Source: a virus. From it: a stretch of DNA of 37,356 bases. The DNA lies in IMG/VR virus record IMGVR_UViG_3300025694_000013, positions 1-37,356 of that record. One strand, written 5' to 3'. The position numbers and the translations under genes are program-made. The notes beneath the pieces were generated by a model. The model saw only the letters and a list, made by a program, of their open reading frames with translations, was not told where the DNA came from and did not search any database. Below are positions 8,401 through 14,709 of this stretch, piece by piece (position 1 is the stretch's first letter; every line of letters starts with the position of its first letter).

Positions 8401-10222
8401 TGACGGAGGCGCAACGAACGCACTGAACTCAGGCACAAACAACGCGAACGGCATAACGTTAGGAAACAACAGAGTCTCAAGTTTTTCATTAAACGGTCAG
8501 ATGCAAGAGTTAGTTTTATTCGGTGAAAACAAAACAGCCAACCGCACCTCCATCGAAGAAAACATTGGCGGCTACTATGACATCCCACTCCCAGGTCTCT
8601 TAGACGAGAATCCAGGAGCGGCTGCTGCTTACAGCTTGCGTCGCCTGAGCTCTACCTACACAGGCAGTGCTATACAGGTACAGCGAGCTGACAACGTAGG
8701 CGGTACGACTGACATCGGCTTCGATGGTTACGGCAATCTAGACACAGCTGCACTTACGACGGCAGCTGCTGGCAATGATATGGTGGTGGCTACGTGGTAC
8801 GACCAGAGTGGTAACAGCAACGATGCTACACAGATTTCGTCTACTGCTCGTCCTAAGATTTATGACGGCACTACGGGCGTGGTGACGGAGAACGGGAAGC
8901 CTGCGGTGCAGTTTGATGGTAGCAACGACAGCCTCAAGTATACAGGTAATTTCTTTGGAGGTTCGGCGGCTTCAGGTTTTAGCGTTTCTTCATTTGATAA
9001 TGCAACCCGTGCAGCGAGGGAAATTATCTACGGATTACAAGACAGCACGGGGGCGCGTTATGATTTTCTATTGACGAGGCAACCAAGCAACGCAGGCGCT
9101 GGAACTACTCAAAATGGAATTGACTTCTATGTTGAAGGTGACTTTGAGCAAGGATTACACATTATAACGGATGTGAATCAGCATCTTTTGACTGCTGTTT
9201 ATTCAGACACCGTGAAACGTGACGTTTTTGATAATGGCGTTTTGGCTCATTCTTATTCTGATTTCAATCTCGGAACGCTTACAGATGGAACTGATTTTTT
9301 GATTGGTGAAGACATAAACGGCGGAAACGGAATCGACGGAAACATTCAGGAAATTGTTATTTACAACACCGACCAATCCGCCAACCGAACGAACATCGAG
9401 GATAACATCGGCGGCTACTATGACATCCCACTGGCTGGCTTGTTGGACGAGAACCCAGGAGCAGCAGCGGCATACTCACTGCGTCGCCTGAGCTCTACGT
9501 ACACAGGTTCAGCCATTCAAGTCCAGCGAGCAGATAACGTTGGTGGAACGACAGACATCGGCTTCGACTCTTACGGAGAGCTGGACACTACGGCCTTAAC
9601 TACAGCTGCTCAGGGTAACGATATGGTAGTGACGACTTGGTATGACCAGTCTGGTAACGGGAGAGATGTTACACAGGGTACGTCTGCTAATCGTCCTAAG
9701 ATTTACGACGGGACGACGGGCGTGGTGACGAATAACGGAAAGGCGTCAACATTATTCAACGGCACAAGTTCAAACATAGGCAGAAATAACGCGGATATGC
9801 AAAACCCTGCGCCGCTATCGACTTTTACCGTCAACGACCATACAAGCACGGGAGTAATTCAAGCAATTCATTCGCAACTAACAAGCCCTATTTTAAGATA
9901 TACGACTGCGAATAAATTGGAGTTAAGATTGTCCAGCACGAGTTATTTTAGCGCAAATGTTATAAGCGGACAGGTCAACACTTCGCTTGTAATTACAGCG
10001 AGCAACACCGCCACAATGCACGTCAATTCCTCGCAAGAATTTAGCGGCTCGGTTACAACGTATTCGAACGATAACAGGTTCAGCATCGGTTCGTATGTTA
10101 CTGGAGGCGCAGGATATTATTTCAATGGTTATATACAAGAGGTTGTTATTTACCGCACCGACCAATCCGCTAACCGCACCGACATCGAGGACAACATCAA
10201 CACGTTTTACGACATATACTAA
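2465..10222 (+). CDS. Giant modular adhesin/receptor-binding protein
   Basis: This 2585-residue protein starts one base after the previous stop. Residues about 63-92 form a PKD-like strand (YDFTVDWGDGNTD ... VTHDYG). Residues about 230-590 are BspA/DUF285 repeats of the type 'W[ND][VT]SS[VA]T-x-M-x-x-MF-x-GATSFN'. Near residue 631 a second PKD-like strand (YDFYVQWGDGDAEQ) begins a second copy of the module, with BspA repeats at about 800-950. From about residue 998 to the end come six units of about 260 residues. Each has 'GAAAAYSLRRL', '[DI]IGF', 'VATWYDQSGN' and 'RPKIYDGTTG', which resemble the arabinofuranosidase AbfB-type fold, followed by a variable lectin-like half. No signal peptide is present. 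It is probably a virion adhesin binding host glycans or surface protein; enzyme activity is unproven. Confidence 0.8.
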   Translation: MSGTIIGIANAFGASISPGAAQGSAPGPPPSQDPMNFYVTPYNSAGTSTPSGQYKLGLYSTGTYDFTVDWGDGNTDVITSYNQPEVTHDYGTVLPTDNFEITITPNVVFPLQAVNSWYFGNRNEGDGVKVRSIDQFGATVFYADQDIFYGCEALGTFASTISNVPTILNKVIGDGFFFNCDELAPAFYTAYWVGPFTGTAESFNEGKSVAGLPVGNSRGKFQLDFTPTNMFRAFKNQAIFNQNDAGLYWDVSSCNNFTECFSSCLRYNQPFPNWTFLTGTPVFAADMFKNAVDFNQNITGWNTSAFQDMGGMFARTLPVGSGGVTDSVFNQAIGVWNTDNVRDASAMFFNAVNFNQDLSNWFSTGSLQNIGPSSGGIVSMFSGATSFNGSVANWDLTNPLLTSVSYVFNGATSFDQPLNSWDVSGVSFFVGTFNGATAFNQNLALWDVSSGLFFSEMFKGATSFVGTSLTSWNVSSATDMQDMFNGATSFTNSLVFWNPSSVTNMSGMFNGATLANPNVSGWNISSLANASDMFTNSGLSSFNYQALLVAWAAQAPNIQSGVTLSSINQYANFGAPADAKAKLVNDYGWTITDLVNPNLPPPALTFTIDTTATEVGSTANNQYRLPLISSGTYDFYVQWGDGDAEQITSWNQAEATHTYAAAGTYTVKMFAVAATTTPIIDHISWASQDGTTLSAANDRLKVQDISGWASAVLYLNEYVFTNCENLNITTTSSPTFGSKVLRTSAFENCDNLSGDLSGWGTVGSPITGLAGTFYKNSTSNPNFNFVLQHNVGSLIQPFQNCAAFNNPLNNWDVSSVIGFTAAFSGASAFNQDISGWDTGNSSAFNAMFSNALAFNQNISSWNVASVTTFSQMFQGATLFNQPVGAWTTTSLTNLFSTFKNAAAFDQDLANWDVSGVTTAVDMLTGSNISAANWDALLIGWAAQGTGAGSLQANVTLSNINQVHGSVDSAATAAYNKLTSAPYNWTIVDLGGAPVGNLLLDTSYGSGAEAAYSVRKLRTAYTGPAIKVQDTVGGATQDIYFDANDNLDEAAIISYGGSNDVFVETWYDQSINGNDATQGTSTARPKIYDGTTGALVKENGKLALDFDGVSENFTSTISNITQSFDVYTVHNFNTTPTATQRLYDSDNGGRITRGSNSTANNFAFAGTVLSWSPQQTGQVQETTVYNGVSSLVRVSGTQTASGDAGTNATGTDLVIGADKTASTQFIDGQIQELIIFDNSKNATDRTDIEENVGDYFTQNTPLLDTYSGAAAAYSLRLLDSSYVGSAVEVQDTVGGATQDIGFNVFGELDTVALAAYGGSNDVFVATWYDQSGNSNDATQGTSANRPKIYDGTTGVVLENGKPIINLVSGNSCTLLLNTTITSSTTHIFGVAELDSTSNKVMIGTAAGSGIYIANNSDSNNAVVGSSLYINGASSSISTRDQLSDQFQNQTSFNSIQNLSAASQTRIGMQNGAGDSYKMFNTQEFILYTSAQSASNRTGIETNINTFYDIYTEPVAPLLLNNYPGAAAAYSLRRINSSYQGSAVLVQTALNTKGPVYIGFDSNNDLDTTSLATYGGSEDVVVAGWLDQSGNGNDASQATSANRPKIYDGTTGVVTENGKPAVDFDGTDDQLEITRFSYTALTAIAVAKTSTPAADNAQVIAQVDGFLLKSAQTGTDYPRFQAYDTAYRTAEYQVDSSDTQLLLFGFISGGNANIYVNGTAGTTASVGALNNPTNNIFIGKFPTLSNSGNIGPIQEVIIYDSDQSANRTDIEDNIGGYYDIPLAGLLDENPGAAAAYSLRRLSSTYTGSAIQVQRADNVGGTTDIGFDSYGDLDTTALTTAAQGNDMVVATWYDQSGNSNDASQATSANRPKIYDATTGVVDDNGKPAVEFDGSNDALTNTGLTTNSNETFTIVANYNNASSSGTLFDSAQTDEHTAFLIQSEFRAKFGSNTDMKYGDAATGQKLHWIYKDNTTSSSSYGAIDGGATNALNSGTNNANGITLGNNRVSSFSLNGQMQELVLFGENKTANRTSIEENIGGYYDIPLPGLLDENPGAAAAYSLRRLSSTYTGSAIQVQRADNVGGTTDIGFDGYGNLDTAALTTAAAGNDMVVATWYDQSGNSNDATQISSTARPKIYDGTTGVVTENGKPAVQFDGSNDSLKYTGNFFGGSAASGFSVSSFDNATRAAREIIYGLQDSTGARYDFLLTRQPSNAGAGTTQNGIDFYVEGDFEQGLHIITDVNQHLLTAVYSDTVKRDVFDNGVLAHSYSDFNLGTLTDGTDFLIGEDINGGNGIDGNIQEIVIYNTDQSANRTNIEDNIGGYYDIPLAGLLDENPGAAAAYSLRRLSSTYTGSAIQVQRADNVGGTTDIGFDSYGELDTTALTTAAQGNDMVVTTWYDQSGNGRDVTQGTSANRPKIYDGTTGVVTNNGKASTLFNGTSSNIGRNNADMQNPAPLSTFTVNDHTSTGVIQAIHSQLTSPILRYTTANKLELRLSSTSYFSANVISGQVNTSLVITASNTATMHVNSSQEFSGSVTTYSNDNRFSIGSYVTGGAGYYFNGYIQEVVIYRTDQSANRTDIEDNINTFYDIY
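2640..5445 (+). repeat. Duplicated PKD-like + BspA module in adhesin gene
   Basis: Two copies of the same architecture lie in tandem (about 2640-4250 and 4340-5445). Each has a PKD-like 'WGDG' strand, a linker, BspA/DUF285 repeats of about 25 residues, and the same C-terminal cap: NYQALLVAWAAQ in copy 1 and NWDALLIGWAAQ in copy 2, each followed by 'NVTLS-x-INQ'-like and 'W-T-I-x-DL' segments. Copy 1 has roughly twice as many BspA repeats. Unit boundaries are approximate. Confidence 0.7.
5458..10219 (+). repeat. Six tandem AbfB-like/lectin-like units
   Basis: Units start at about 5458, 6247, 7012, 7804, 8593 and 9433. Each begins 'LLD..PGAAAAYSLRRL' and ends 'NRT[DS]IE[DE]NIGGYYDIP' or 'NINTFYDIY'. 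The first about 110 residues are strongly conserved; in units 4-6 this extends to the DNA, with long near-identical stretches. The remaining about 150 residues differ strongly between units, though they keep a jelly-roll-like pattern. This is a conserved frame carrying exchangeable binding faces. Confidence 0.75.
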
Positions 10223-10317
10223 TGAAGCCTAAGGTCATACCAATTTCGCAGAAGCCTCAGAAGCCTAAGCTAGAAAGCAATATCTTTACGTATTACAACA
10301 TAAACAATTCAAAATGA
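10222..10317 (+). CDS. Possible 31-residue basic protein
   Basis: The frame starts at the ATG overlapping the adhesin stop (TAATG) and ends at TGA 10315-10317, overlapping the next ATG as ATGA. The peptide begins MKPKVIPISQKPQKPKLE and ends FTYYNINNSK. It is Pro/Lys-rich, with no domain or membrane segment. The support is the double stop/start overlap, which is how most genes here are joined. It could instead be only a coupling leader for the downstream gene. The function is unknown. Confidence 0.45.
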   Translation: MKPKVIPISQKPQKPKLESNIFTYYNINNSK

Positions 10318-10748
10318 GTAATTACCTCATCGTACCTCCCGAAGGAGGGCTTACCTCAGAAGAGCGAGCAGCAGCCATCTCTCGTCAACTCTACTGTATC
10401 ACCCGTCCAGAGTCTATCCAGAACCCTGACGAGGCTAACTTCAACCTATTTGGCTCTGTCATCCACCCTACTACAGGGGAGGCAGCACTGTCGATTATCT
10501 TAGATTGGCTTATCTATGTCAACCCAGCGGTAGATTTGACGGAGCTACAGCTTTTGTTCCCATTGATGCCAGAGGCGGAGAAAGACTCGCTTACTACGCT
10601 TATCACCACGTCGCCGACGGTTCTCTTTGAACAGATTATCCCGACCGAGTGTACGGTCCACGACCAGGCGTATATGGAAGCCAACGGATGGTTCCCGCCA
10701 GAGCCAGAAGAAGTAACTGAGGACCAAATTGGAGAAATCGTTGAGTAA
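10314..10748 (+). CDS. Acidic accessory protein downstream of adhesin
   Basis: This 144-residue protein starts MSNYLIVPPEGGLTSEERAA and has an acidic tail, PEPEEVTEDQIGEIVE. The middle (about residues 57-85, GEAALSIILDWLIYVNPAVD, then LLFPLMPEAEK) is hydrophobic but broken by charges, so it looks like a folded core rather than a membrane segment. Two Cys are present. I recognise no domain. Its position directly after the giant adhesin, with overlapping codons on both sides, suggests an accessory, for example an assembly chaperone for the fibre. That is inference from position only. Confidence 0.7.
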   Translation: MSNYLIVPPEGGLTSEERAAAISRQLYCITRPESIQNPDEANFNLFGSVIHPTTGEAALSIILDWLIYVNPAVDLTELQLLFPLMPEAEKDSLTTLITTSPTVLFEQIIPTECTVHDQAYMEANGWFPPEPEEVTEDQIGEIVE

Positions 10749-11032
10749 TGGCTAAGCATACACACGTATTTAAAACGCCCGCCTTTTGGTTCGCCTTTAA
10801 TAACGGCGAAGAAGTAAAGGGCAACCCGCGCAATAACTACGGGTATGCCTCTAAGGGTGAGCTCAGTACAGGGCAAGATTATTTAGATATATTCGATACA
10901 GAAGAAGAAATGGCGGCTTATATCGACCTTCAGGTCGGAGAACCTGGGTGGTATTATAAGTGCGAAAACCGCATCCCTTATCCGCCCAATCCTAACGAGT
11001 GGGAATGTACTGAAGAAGAAGTAGCTCCGTAA
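10748..11032 (+). CDS. Small aromatic-rich protein, unknown
   Basis: This 94-residue protein starts at the ATG in TAATG. It begins MAKHTHVFKTPAFWFAFNNG. It then has YGYASKGELSTGQDYLDIFD, an acidic helix (TEEEMAAYIDLQVG), WYYKCENRIPYPPNPNEWEC and an acidic tail. It has two Cys (in YKCEN and WECTE) and many aromatic residues, and is soluble by composition. No family is recognised. Placement between the adhesin accessory gene and the lysis cassette suggests a virion or fibre-associated role, unproven. Confidence 0.7.
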   Translation: MAKHTHVFKTPAFWFAFNNGEEVKGNPRNNYGYASKGELSTGQDYLDIFDTEEEMAAYIDLQVGEPGWYYKCENRIPYPPNPNEWECTEEEVAP

Positions 11033-11041
11033 CTTTATAAT

Positions 11042-11329
11042 ATGAAATTTAATTCTGATTGCACTTTAAATACGGGGGTGAATTATACTTTGATTGAAAA
11101 AAACAAAGAGCAAAAAGAAAATATGAATTACGAACTTATATCAGTTGGCGTAGGCGCTGCTTCGGGTATTGTTACAACGTACGTCAAGATGCAGAGCGAA
11201 ATTGTTAAAATTAAAAGCCGCCTTTATTCTTTAGAAAAACAAGAAACTAAAGTCCAGCAAACATTGGAGGTATTGCTTGAGGGCGTAAACGAGATTAAAA
11301 TCTTGCTGGCTAAAAAAGGCATAGAGTGA
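11042..11329 (+). CDS. Membrane-anchored coiled-coil protein, possible lysis accessory
   Basis: The frame encodes 95 residues from ATG 11042. An internal ATG at 11123 (MNYELISVGVGAASG) is an equally good start and gives 68 residues with a cleaner topology. That form has a short hydrophobic segment (YELISVGVGAASGIVTTYV), then a charged coiled coil to the C-terminus (EIVKIKSRLYSLEKQ, VQQTLEVLLEGVNEIK). This single-segment-plus-coiled-coil layout is like XhlA-type or other lysis-associated phage membrane proteins. It precedes a tiny membrane peptide and the amidase, with overlapping codons (GAGTGA at 11324-11329). The lysis role is inferred from position and topology. Confidence 0.6.
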   Translation: MKFNSDCTLNTGVNYTLIEKNKEQKENMNYELISVGVGAASGIVTTYVKMQSEIVKIKSRLYSLEKQETKVQQTLEVLLEGVNEIKILLAKKGIE

Positions 11330-11415
11330 ATCGCCAAAAGCAATACAAAGACAGTCTATACCTTGTTAAGGTAGCTGTAATTGGGTTGGCTTTATGTTTA
11401 GTTTGTTTGTTATGA
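11326..11415 (+). CDS. Possible 29-residue single-pass membrane peptide
   Basis: A GTG at 11326, inside the upstream stop region, opens a 29-codon frame ending at TGA 11413-11415. That stop overlaps the amidase ATG at 11412 (ATGA). The peptide has a polar N-terminus (MNRQKQYKDS) and then one hydrophobic stretch, LYLVKVAVIGLALCLVCLL. This is the composition of a minimal holin or spanin-like peptide, or a short inner-membrane anchor. The double codon overlap argues for translation; the GTG start and small size argue for caution. It might alternatively serve only to couple amidase translation. Confidence 0.45.
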   Translation: MNRQKQYKDSLYLVKVAVIGLALCLVCLL

Positions 11416-11831
11416 GAGATATAAGAAGAGTTATAATACATTGTTCTGCTACGCGAGAAGGCCAAGATATATCTGCGGAAACTATTCGGAGATGGCATAC
11501 TTCTTCACCTCGTAATTGGTCAGATATTGGATATCATTTTGTTATAGAGCTAGACGGAACGATAAAAAAGGGCAGGGATATCGATGAAAAAGGCAGCCAC
11601 ACAAAGGGAGAAAACTACGACTCTATTGGCGTGTGTTATATTGGGGGGTTAGAAAGAGACGGCAAAACCCCTAAAGACACGATGACTGAAATGCAAGATA
11701 TTTCAATGCTCGAACTCATTAAAAGTTTACGCCTTATTTTTGGGGAGTTAAGTATCCACGGACATAATGAATATTCTAGTAAGGCTTGCCCTTCATTTCA
11801 GGTCCAGGAAAAATATGAATTTTTAAACTAA
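11412..11831 (+). CDS. N-acetylmuramoyl-L-alanine amidase (endolysin)
   Basis: This 139-residue Amidase_2 (T7-lysozyme-type) enzyme cleaves the bond between N-acetylmuramic acid and L-alanine in peptidoglycan. The start at 11412 gives the family-typical N-terminus (MRDIRRVIIHCSAT); a start at 11394 would add an atypical hydrophobic leader. Predicted zinc ligands are H10 (IIHCSAT), H118 (HGHNEY) and C126 (KACPSF). The eight-residue H118-C126 spacing matches T7 lysozyme. Tyr41 (IGYHFVI) and Lys124 correspond to the T7 catalytic Tyr and Lys. There is no signal peptide, so it needs a holin to reach the wall; membrane peptides lie on both sides. The length is close to the T7 enzyme and no cell-wall-binding domain is present. 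Confidence 0.92.
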   Translation: MRDIRRVIIHCSATREGQDISAETIRRWHTSSPRNWSDIGYHFVIELDGTIKKGRDIDEKGSHTKGENYDSIGVCYIGGLERDGKTPKDTMTEMQDISMLELIKSLRLIFGELSIHGHNEYSSKACPSFQVQEKYEFLN

Positions 11832-11836
11832 AGAAA

Positions 11837-12001
11837 ATGAATTTTTTGACACAATTTTGGAGCGAAATTTTGCTCGCCATTATTACAGCGGCGGGAACAA
11901 TTACTGCTTTGACAGAGACCGAAAAAGACGATAAAGTCGTCAATATATTGTCTCGTATCCTCAACGCAGTAGTAATGGGTAAGAACCGTCGCAATCGATA
12001 A
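11837..12001 (+). CDS. Small holin-like membrane protein
   Basis: This 54-residue frame runs from ATG 11837 to TAA 11999-12001. The N-terminal half is one hydrophobic helix (FWSEILLAIITAAGTITAL). It is followed by a charged segment (TETEKDDKVVNILSR), a second amphipathic helix (ILNAVVMGKN) and a basic end, RRNR. The pattern 'single membrane segment, then TETEKDDKV helix' is familiar from short proteins beside endolysins in Bacteroidota phages. It starts 5 bases after the amidase stop, and its likely role is membrane permeabilisation for the amidase. Holins have little sequence conservation, so this is inferred from topology and context. Confidence 0.65.
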   Translation: MNFLTQFWSEILLAIITAAGTITALTETEKDDKVVNILSRILNAVVMGKNRRNR

Positions 12002-12007
12002 GAACGT

Positions 12008-14695
12008 ATGTCTAAGATTAGCTTATATGCCATAGACGCCAGCCCTACGACTGACGATAAAGTCATAGGGACTGACGTTAACAACAACAATGTTACCAAG
12101 AACTATCGTATTGGCGATATTATAGGGTTGTCTTCTTTTAATATAACGGGCGACACAGGTACTGCGCAAACCGTTGTAAATGGAGATACTATTACCTTTT
12201 CGGGGGGCGTAGGGCTAGTCACGAATGCGTTAAATAACGACACCATTGTCTTTACGCTCGATTTAAATGAGCTTCCTGTTTCTTCTTCGGCAACCGACGC
12301 GGGATATTTTGCGGTAGTAAATAGCACTGGTTCGCAGTACAGGATTGCGTCTCCGCTTATTCCTTTTAGCAACTTTGGGGCAGCAACTAATTCCGTCTTA
12401 ATGGGAGGGAATAGAATTATTAACTTAGGTGCTCCTAGTGCCGCTACCGACGCGGCAACCAAGCAATATGTAGACAATACATTTGCTGGCTCAGGGGCTT
12501 TAATTTTTCAAGGCTCATATGACGCGTCGACTGCTCCACCTACAGGCGCGGGAATATTAACAGGGTTTACTTACGCGGTTACGGTCGCGGGAAACGGCGC
12601 AGGTTTCTGGAGCTCAACTTTAAGTATAGGTGATATTATAATTGCTGACTCGGACAACCCCGTTACCGAATCGGAATGGAGCGTTATTGACAATAACGTT
12701 AATGTAGCAACGGATACGATTCAAGGAATTGCTTCGTTCCCTAACTCGGGAGGGCTTTCTATATCTTCTGGCGCTGTCTCTTTAAGCACTCAAGCTAGCA
12801 GCGGCACCTTTGGAGATGCCGCGAATTCGGTTACGCTTACGATTGATGGAAAAGGAATTGTAACGTCGGCTTCGGAAAGCCCTATCGCCATTACAACGTC
12901 TCAAATTACCGACTTTTGTAGTGCGGTTACCGCTTGCGCTACGTCTATCAATTTAGGTAATTCTAACCTTACCCAAACAGCAGCGACATCGAGAGATTAC
13001 GATTTAAATGGGGGCTCAATAAACTTTACAGAAGGCGTAGATTCTTATTTCGCAATTAAGCAGCCATCCCTTAGCGAACCCGCTTCTGTGCGCTTAGGGT
13101 ACGACAGCGTTACGGGGTCTGCGGTAGAGCTTAGGTTTTATGGCAGCAACGCAGGTTACGTTGCGCTTAAATCACCTGTAGGGGTACCTACGTCTTATAC
13201 CCTTACGCTTCCAGCAGCGGCTGGCGCAACAGGCCAGGTTTTGGTAAACGATGGTTCGGGTACGCTGTCTTGGCAAAACAACTCTACGGCTTCCGTTAAT
13301 TTAGGTAATTCTGACCTTACTCAAACCACATTTCTCAGGAATTACGATTTAGGTTCGGGTACGCTCGCGTTTAATTACGGGGCGAATACAGCCCTTACTG
13401 TTAGCGGCTCTGAAGTTTCTTTAGGGGCTAACGTCCCTTTAAGGCTCAGAGACAACTTAGGAAGCAATTCCGTCGCAATAAAATCGCCTGACTCTTTGTC
13501 GAGCAGCTATACGCTTACGCTTCCCCCCACGGACGGCGTTGCGGGACAGGTATTGAAGACGGACGGCGATGGGGTCTTGGACTGGGTTAATTCAGACGCT
13601 TCTATAAATTTAGGCAGCGCCAACCTTACTCAAGCCGGTATTATAAGGCAATATGATTTAAATGGTGGGACTTCGGTATTGGCTTTTACCAACGGTAGCG
13701 ACTATATACTTACGCTTAATACGGCTGAAGTTTCTTTAGGGGCTAACGTCCCCTTAAGGTTTAAAGACAACTCAGGAAGCAATTCCGTCGCAATAAAATC
13801 ACCTAACTCTTTGTCGAGCAGCTATACGCTTACGCTTCCTGCGAGCGACGGCAATACTGGGCAGGTACTAAAGACGGACGGCTCTGGAGTCTTGGACTGG
13901 ACGAGTGTATCTAATCTCGGAAACTCCAACCTTGTACAATCGGACAATAGCAGAAGTTACGATTTAGGCCCAGGCACATTATCGTTTGCTTCGGGAGGTA
14001 GCTCAGCCCTTACCGTTAGCGGCTCTGAGGTTTCTGTAGGCGCTAACATACCTTTAAAGTTAAAAGATAACACGGGGACCAGCTCTGTCGGTATAGTAGC
14101 TCCTAATAGCTTGAGCAACGTTAGTTATACGCTTACGCTACCCAATACCGACGGCAATACTGGGCAAATATTAAAGACCAACGGCTCTGGGGTATTAGAC
14201 TGGATTGATTATCCGCAAGCCATTAACCTTGGCAATTCTGACCTTACTTTAACTGAAGATTCTTCAAGAAGGTATAATATCGGAGCTAATAAAGATTTGT
14301 CTTTTTGGGGCGACCTCACTAGCGCAACACCTATATTAACTTTAAATTCAGTTTCGAAAAGTCTTGATTTGCCAAGCGGAGTAAGCGACCCAGCTACATT
14401 GCGTTTTGTTGGTGATGCTCACTCACTTAGATTTGGCGCCCAGCCCACCGAAGATTATCACATACGCCTCCCCTCTACTGCGCCGAGCGTTAATCAACAA
14501 TTAAGTGTTGTTCAACAGGTTGGCGGCACCGATATTTTAGACTGGGTTGACTCGGGGTCTAAGGTCACCCTTGGAACAGCACCTGCTTCAGCGACGGCTA
14601 CTGGAGAGCAAGGGGATGTTGTGTGGACGACAGATTATATCTATGTTTGCATTGCGGCTAATACTTGGAAAAGAGTAGCTATTGCTACGTGGTAA
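12008..14695 (+). CDS. Repeat-built tail fibre protein
   Basis: This 895-residue protein has three parts. The N-terminus (MSKISLYAIDASPTTDDKVI, about residues 1-40) is the kind that anchors fibres to the virion. Residues about 140-310 (GAATNSVLMGG, AATKQYVDNTF, FQGSYDASTAPPTGAG) form the typical phage fibre neck. About residues 313-860 hold five repeats of roughly 103 residues starting 'NLGNS[DN]LTQ', each including 'YDL-x-x-G' and 'SYTLTLP-x-x-DG-x-x-GQVLKTDG-x-GVLDW'. The C-terminus (GDVVWTTDYIYVC, then WKRVAIATW) matches that of the small fibre at 1369-1935. It is probably a trimeric fibre for host recognition. It lies 6 bases after the holin-like gene. Confidence 0.8.
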   Translation: MSKISLYAIDASPTTDDKVIGTDVNNNNVTKNYRIGDIIGLSSFNITGDTGTAQTVVNGDTITFSGGVGLVTNALNNDTIVFTLDLNELPVSSSATDAGYFAVVNSTGSQYRIASPLIPFSNFGAATNSVLMGGNRIINLGAPSAATDAATKQYVDNTFAGSGALIFQGSYDASTAPPTGAGILTGFTYAVTVAGNGAGFWSSTLSIGDIIIADSDNPVTESEWSVIDNNVNVATDTIQGIASFPNSGGLSISSGAVSLSTQASSGTFGDAANSVTLTIDGKGIVTSASESPIAITTSQITDFCSAVTACATSINLGNSNLTQTAATSRDYDLNGGSINFTEGVDSYFAIKQPSLSEPASVRLGYDSVTGSAVELRFYGSNAGYVALKSPVGVPTSYTLTLPAAAGATGQVLVNDGSGTLSWQNNSTASVNLGNSDLTQTTFLRNYDLGSGTLAFNYGANTALTVSGSEVSLGANVPLRLRDNLGSNSVAIKSPDSLSSSYTLTLPPTDGVAGQVLKTDGDGVLDWVNSDASINLGSANLTQAGIIRQYDLNGGTSVLAFTNGSDYILTLNTAEVSLGANVPLRFKDNSGSNSVAIKSPNSLSSSYTLTLPASDGNTGQVLKTDGSGVLDWTSVSNLGNSNLVQSDNSRSYDLGPGTLSFASGGSSALTVSGSEVSVGANIPLKLKDNTGTSSVGIVAPNSLSNVSYTLTLPNTDGNTGQILKTNGSGVLDWIDYPQAINLGNSDLTLTEDSSRRYNIGANKDLSFWGDLTSATPILTLNSVSKSLDLPSGVSDPATLRFVGDAHSLRFGAQPTEDYHIRLPSTAPSVNQQLSVVQQVGGTDILDWVDSGSKVTLGTAPASATATGEQGDVVWTTDYIYVCIAANTWKRVAIATW
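12948..14560 (+). repeat. Five tandem fibre-shaft repeats
   Basis: Units begin near 12948, 13295, 13600, 13912 and 14222, with a period of about 310 bases. The signature is 'NLGNS[DN]LTQ', then 'YDL', then 'YTLTLP ... GQVLKTDGSGVLDW'. Units 2 and 3 share a 107-base near-identical stretch (13418-13524 and 13733-13839), pointing to recent duplication or gene conversion. Confidence 0.75.
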
Positions 14696-14709
14696 TTAAA
14701 CTAAATTAA

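Noticed and set aside
5458-10219. Active arabinofuranosidase enzyme
   Set aside because: Only the general fold signature is visible; I could not identify a conserved catalytic acid pair in the units, so binding rather than hydrolysis is the safer reading.
2465-10222. Diversity-generating retroelement target in the adhesin
   Set aside because: The variable halves differ by whole-domain divergence rather than adenine-site changes in a short block, and no reverse transcriptase or template repeat is in the window.
10281-10288. TATCTTTA, near-match to the promoter box
   Set aside because: The last conserved base is wrong and the gap to the next ATG (25 bases) differs from the 14-16 of the other four; it may also be inside a small coding frame.
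11394-11411. Upstream start for the amidase (MFSLFV leader)
   Set aside because: The leader is the end of the 29-codon frame read in another phase; amidase homologues start close to the RRVIIHCS strand, and ATG 11412 has the genome's usual ATGA overlap.
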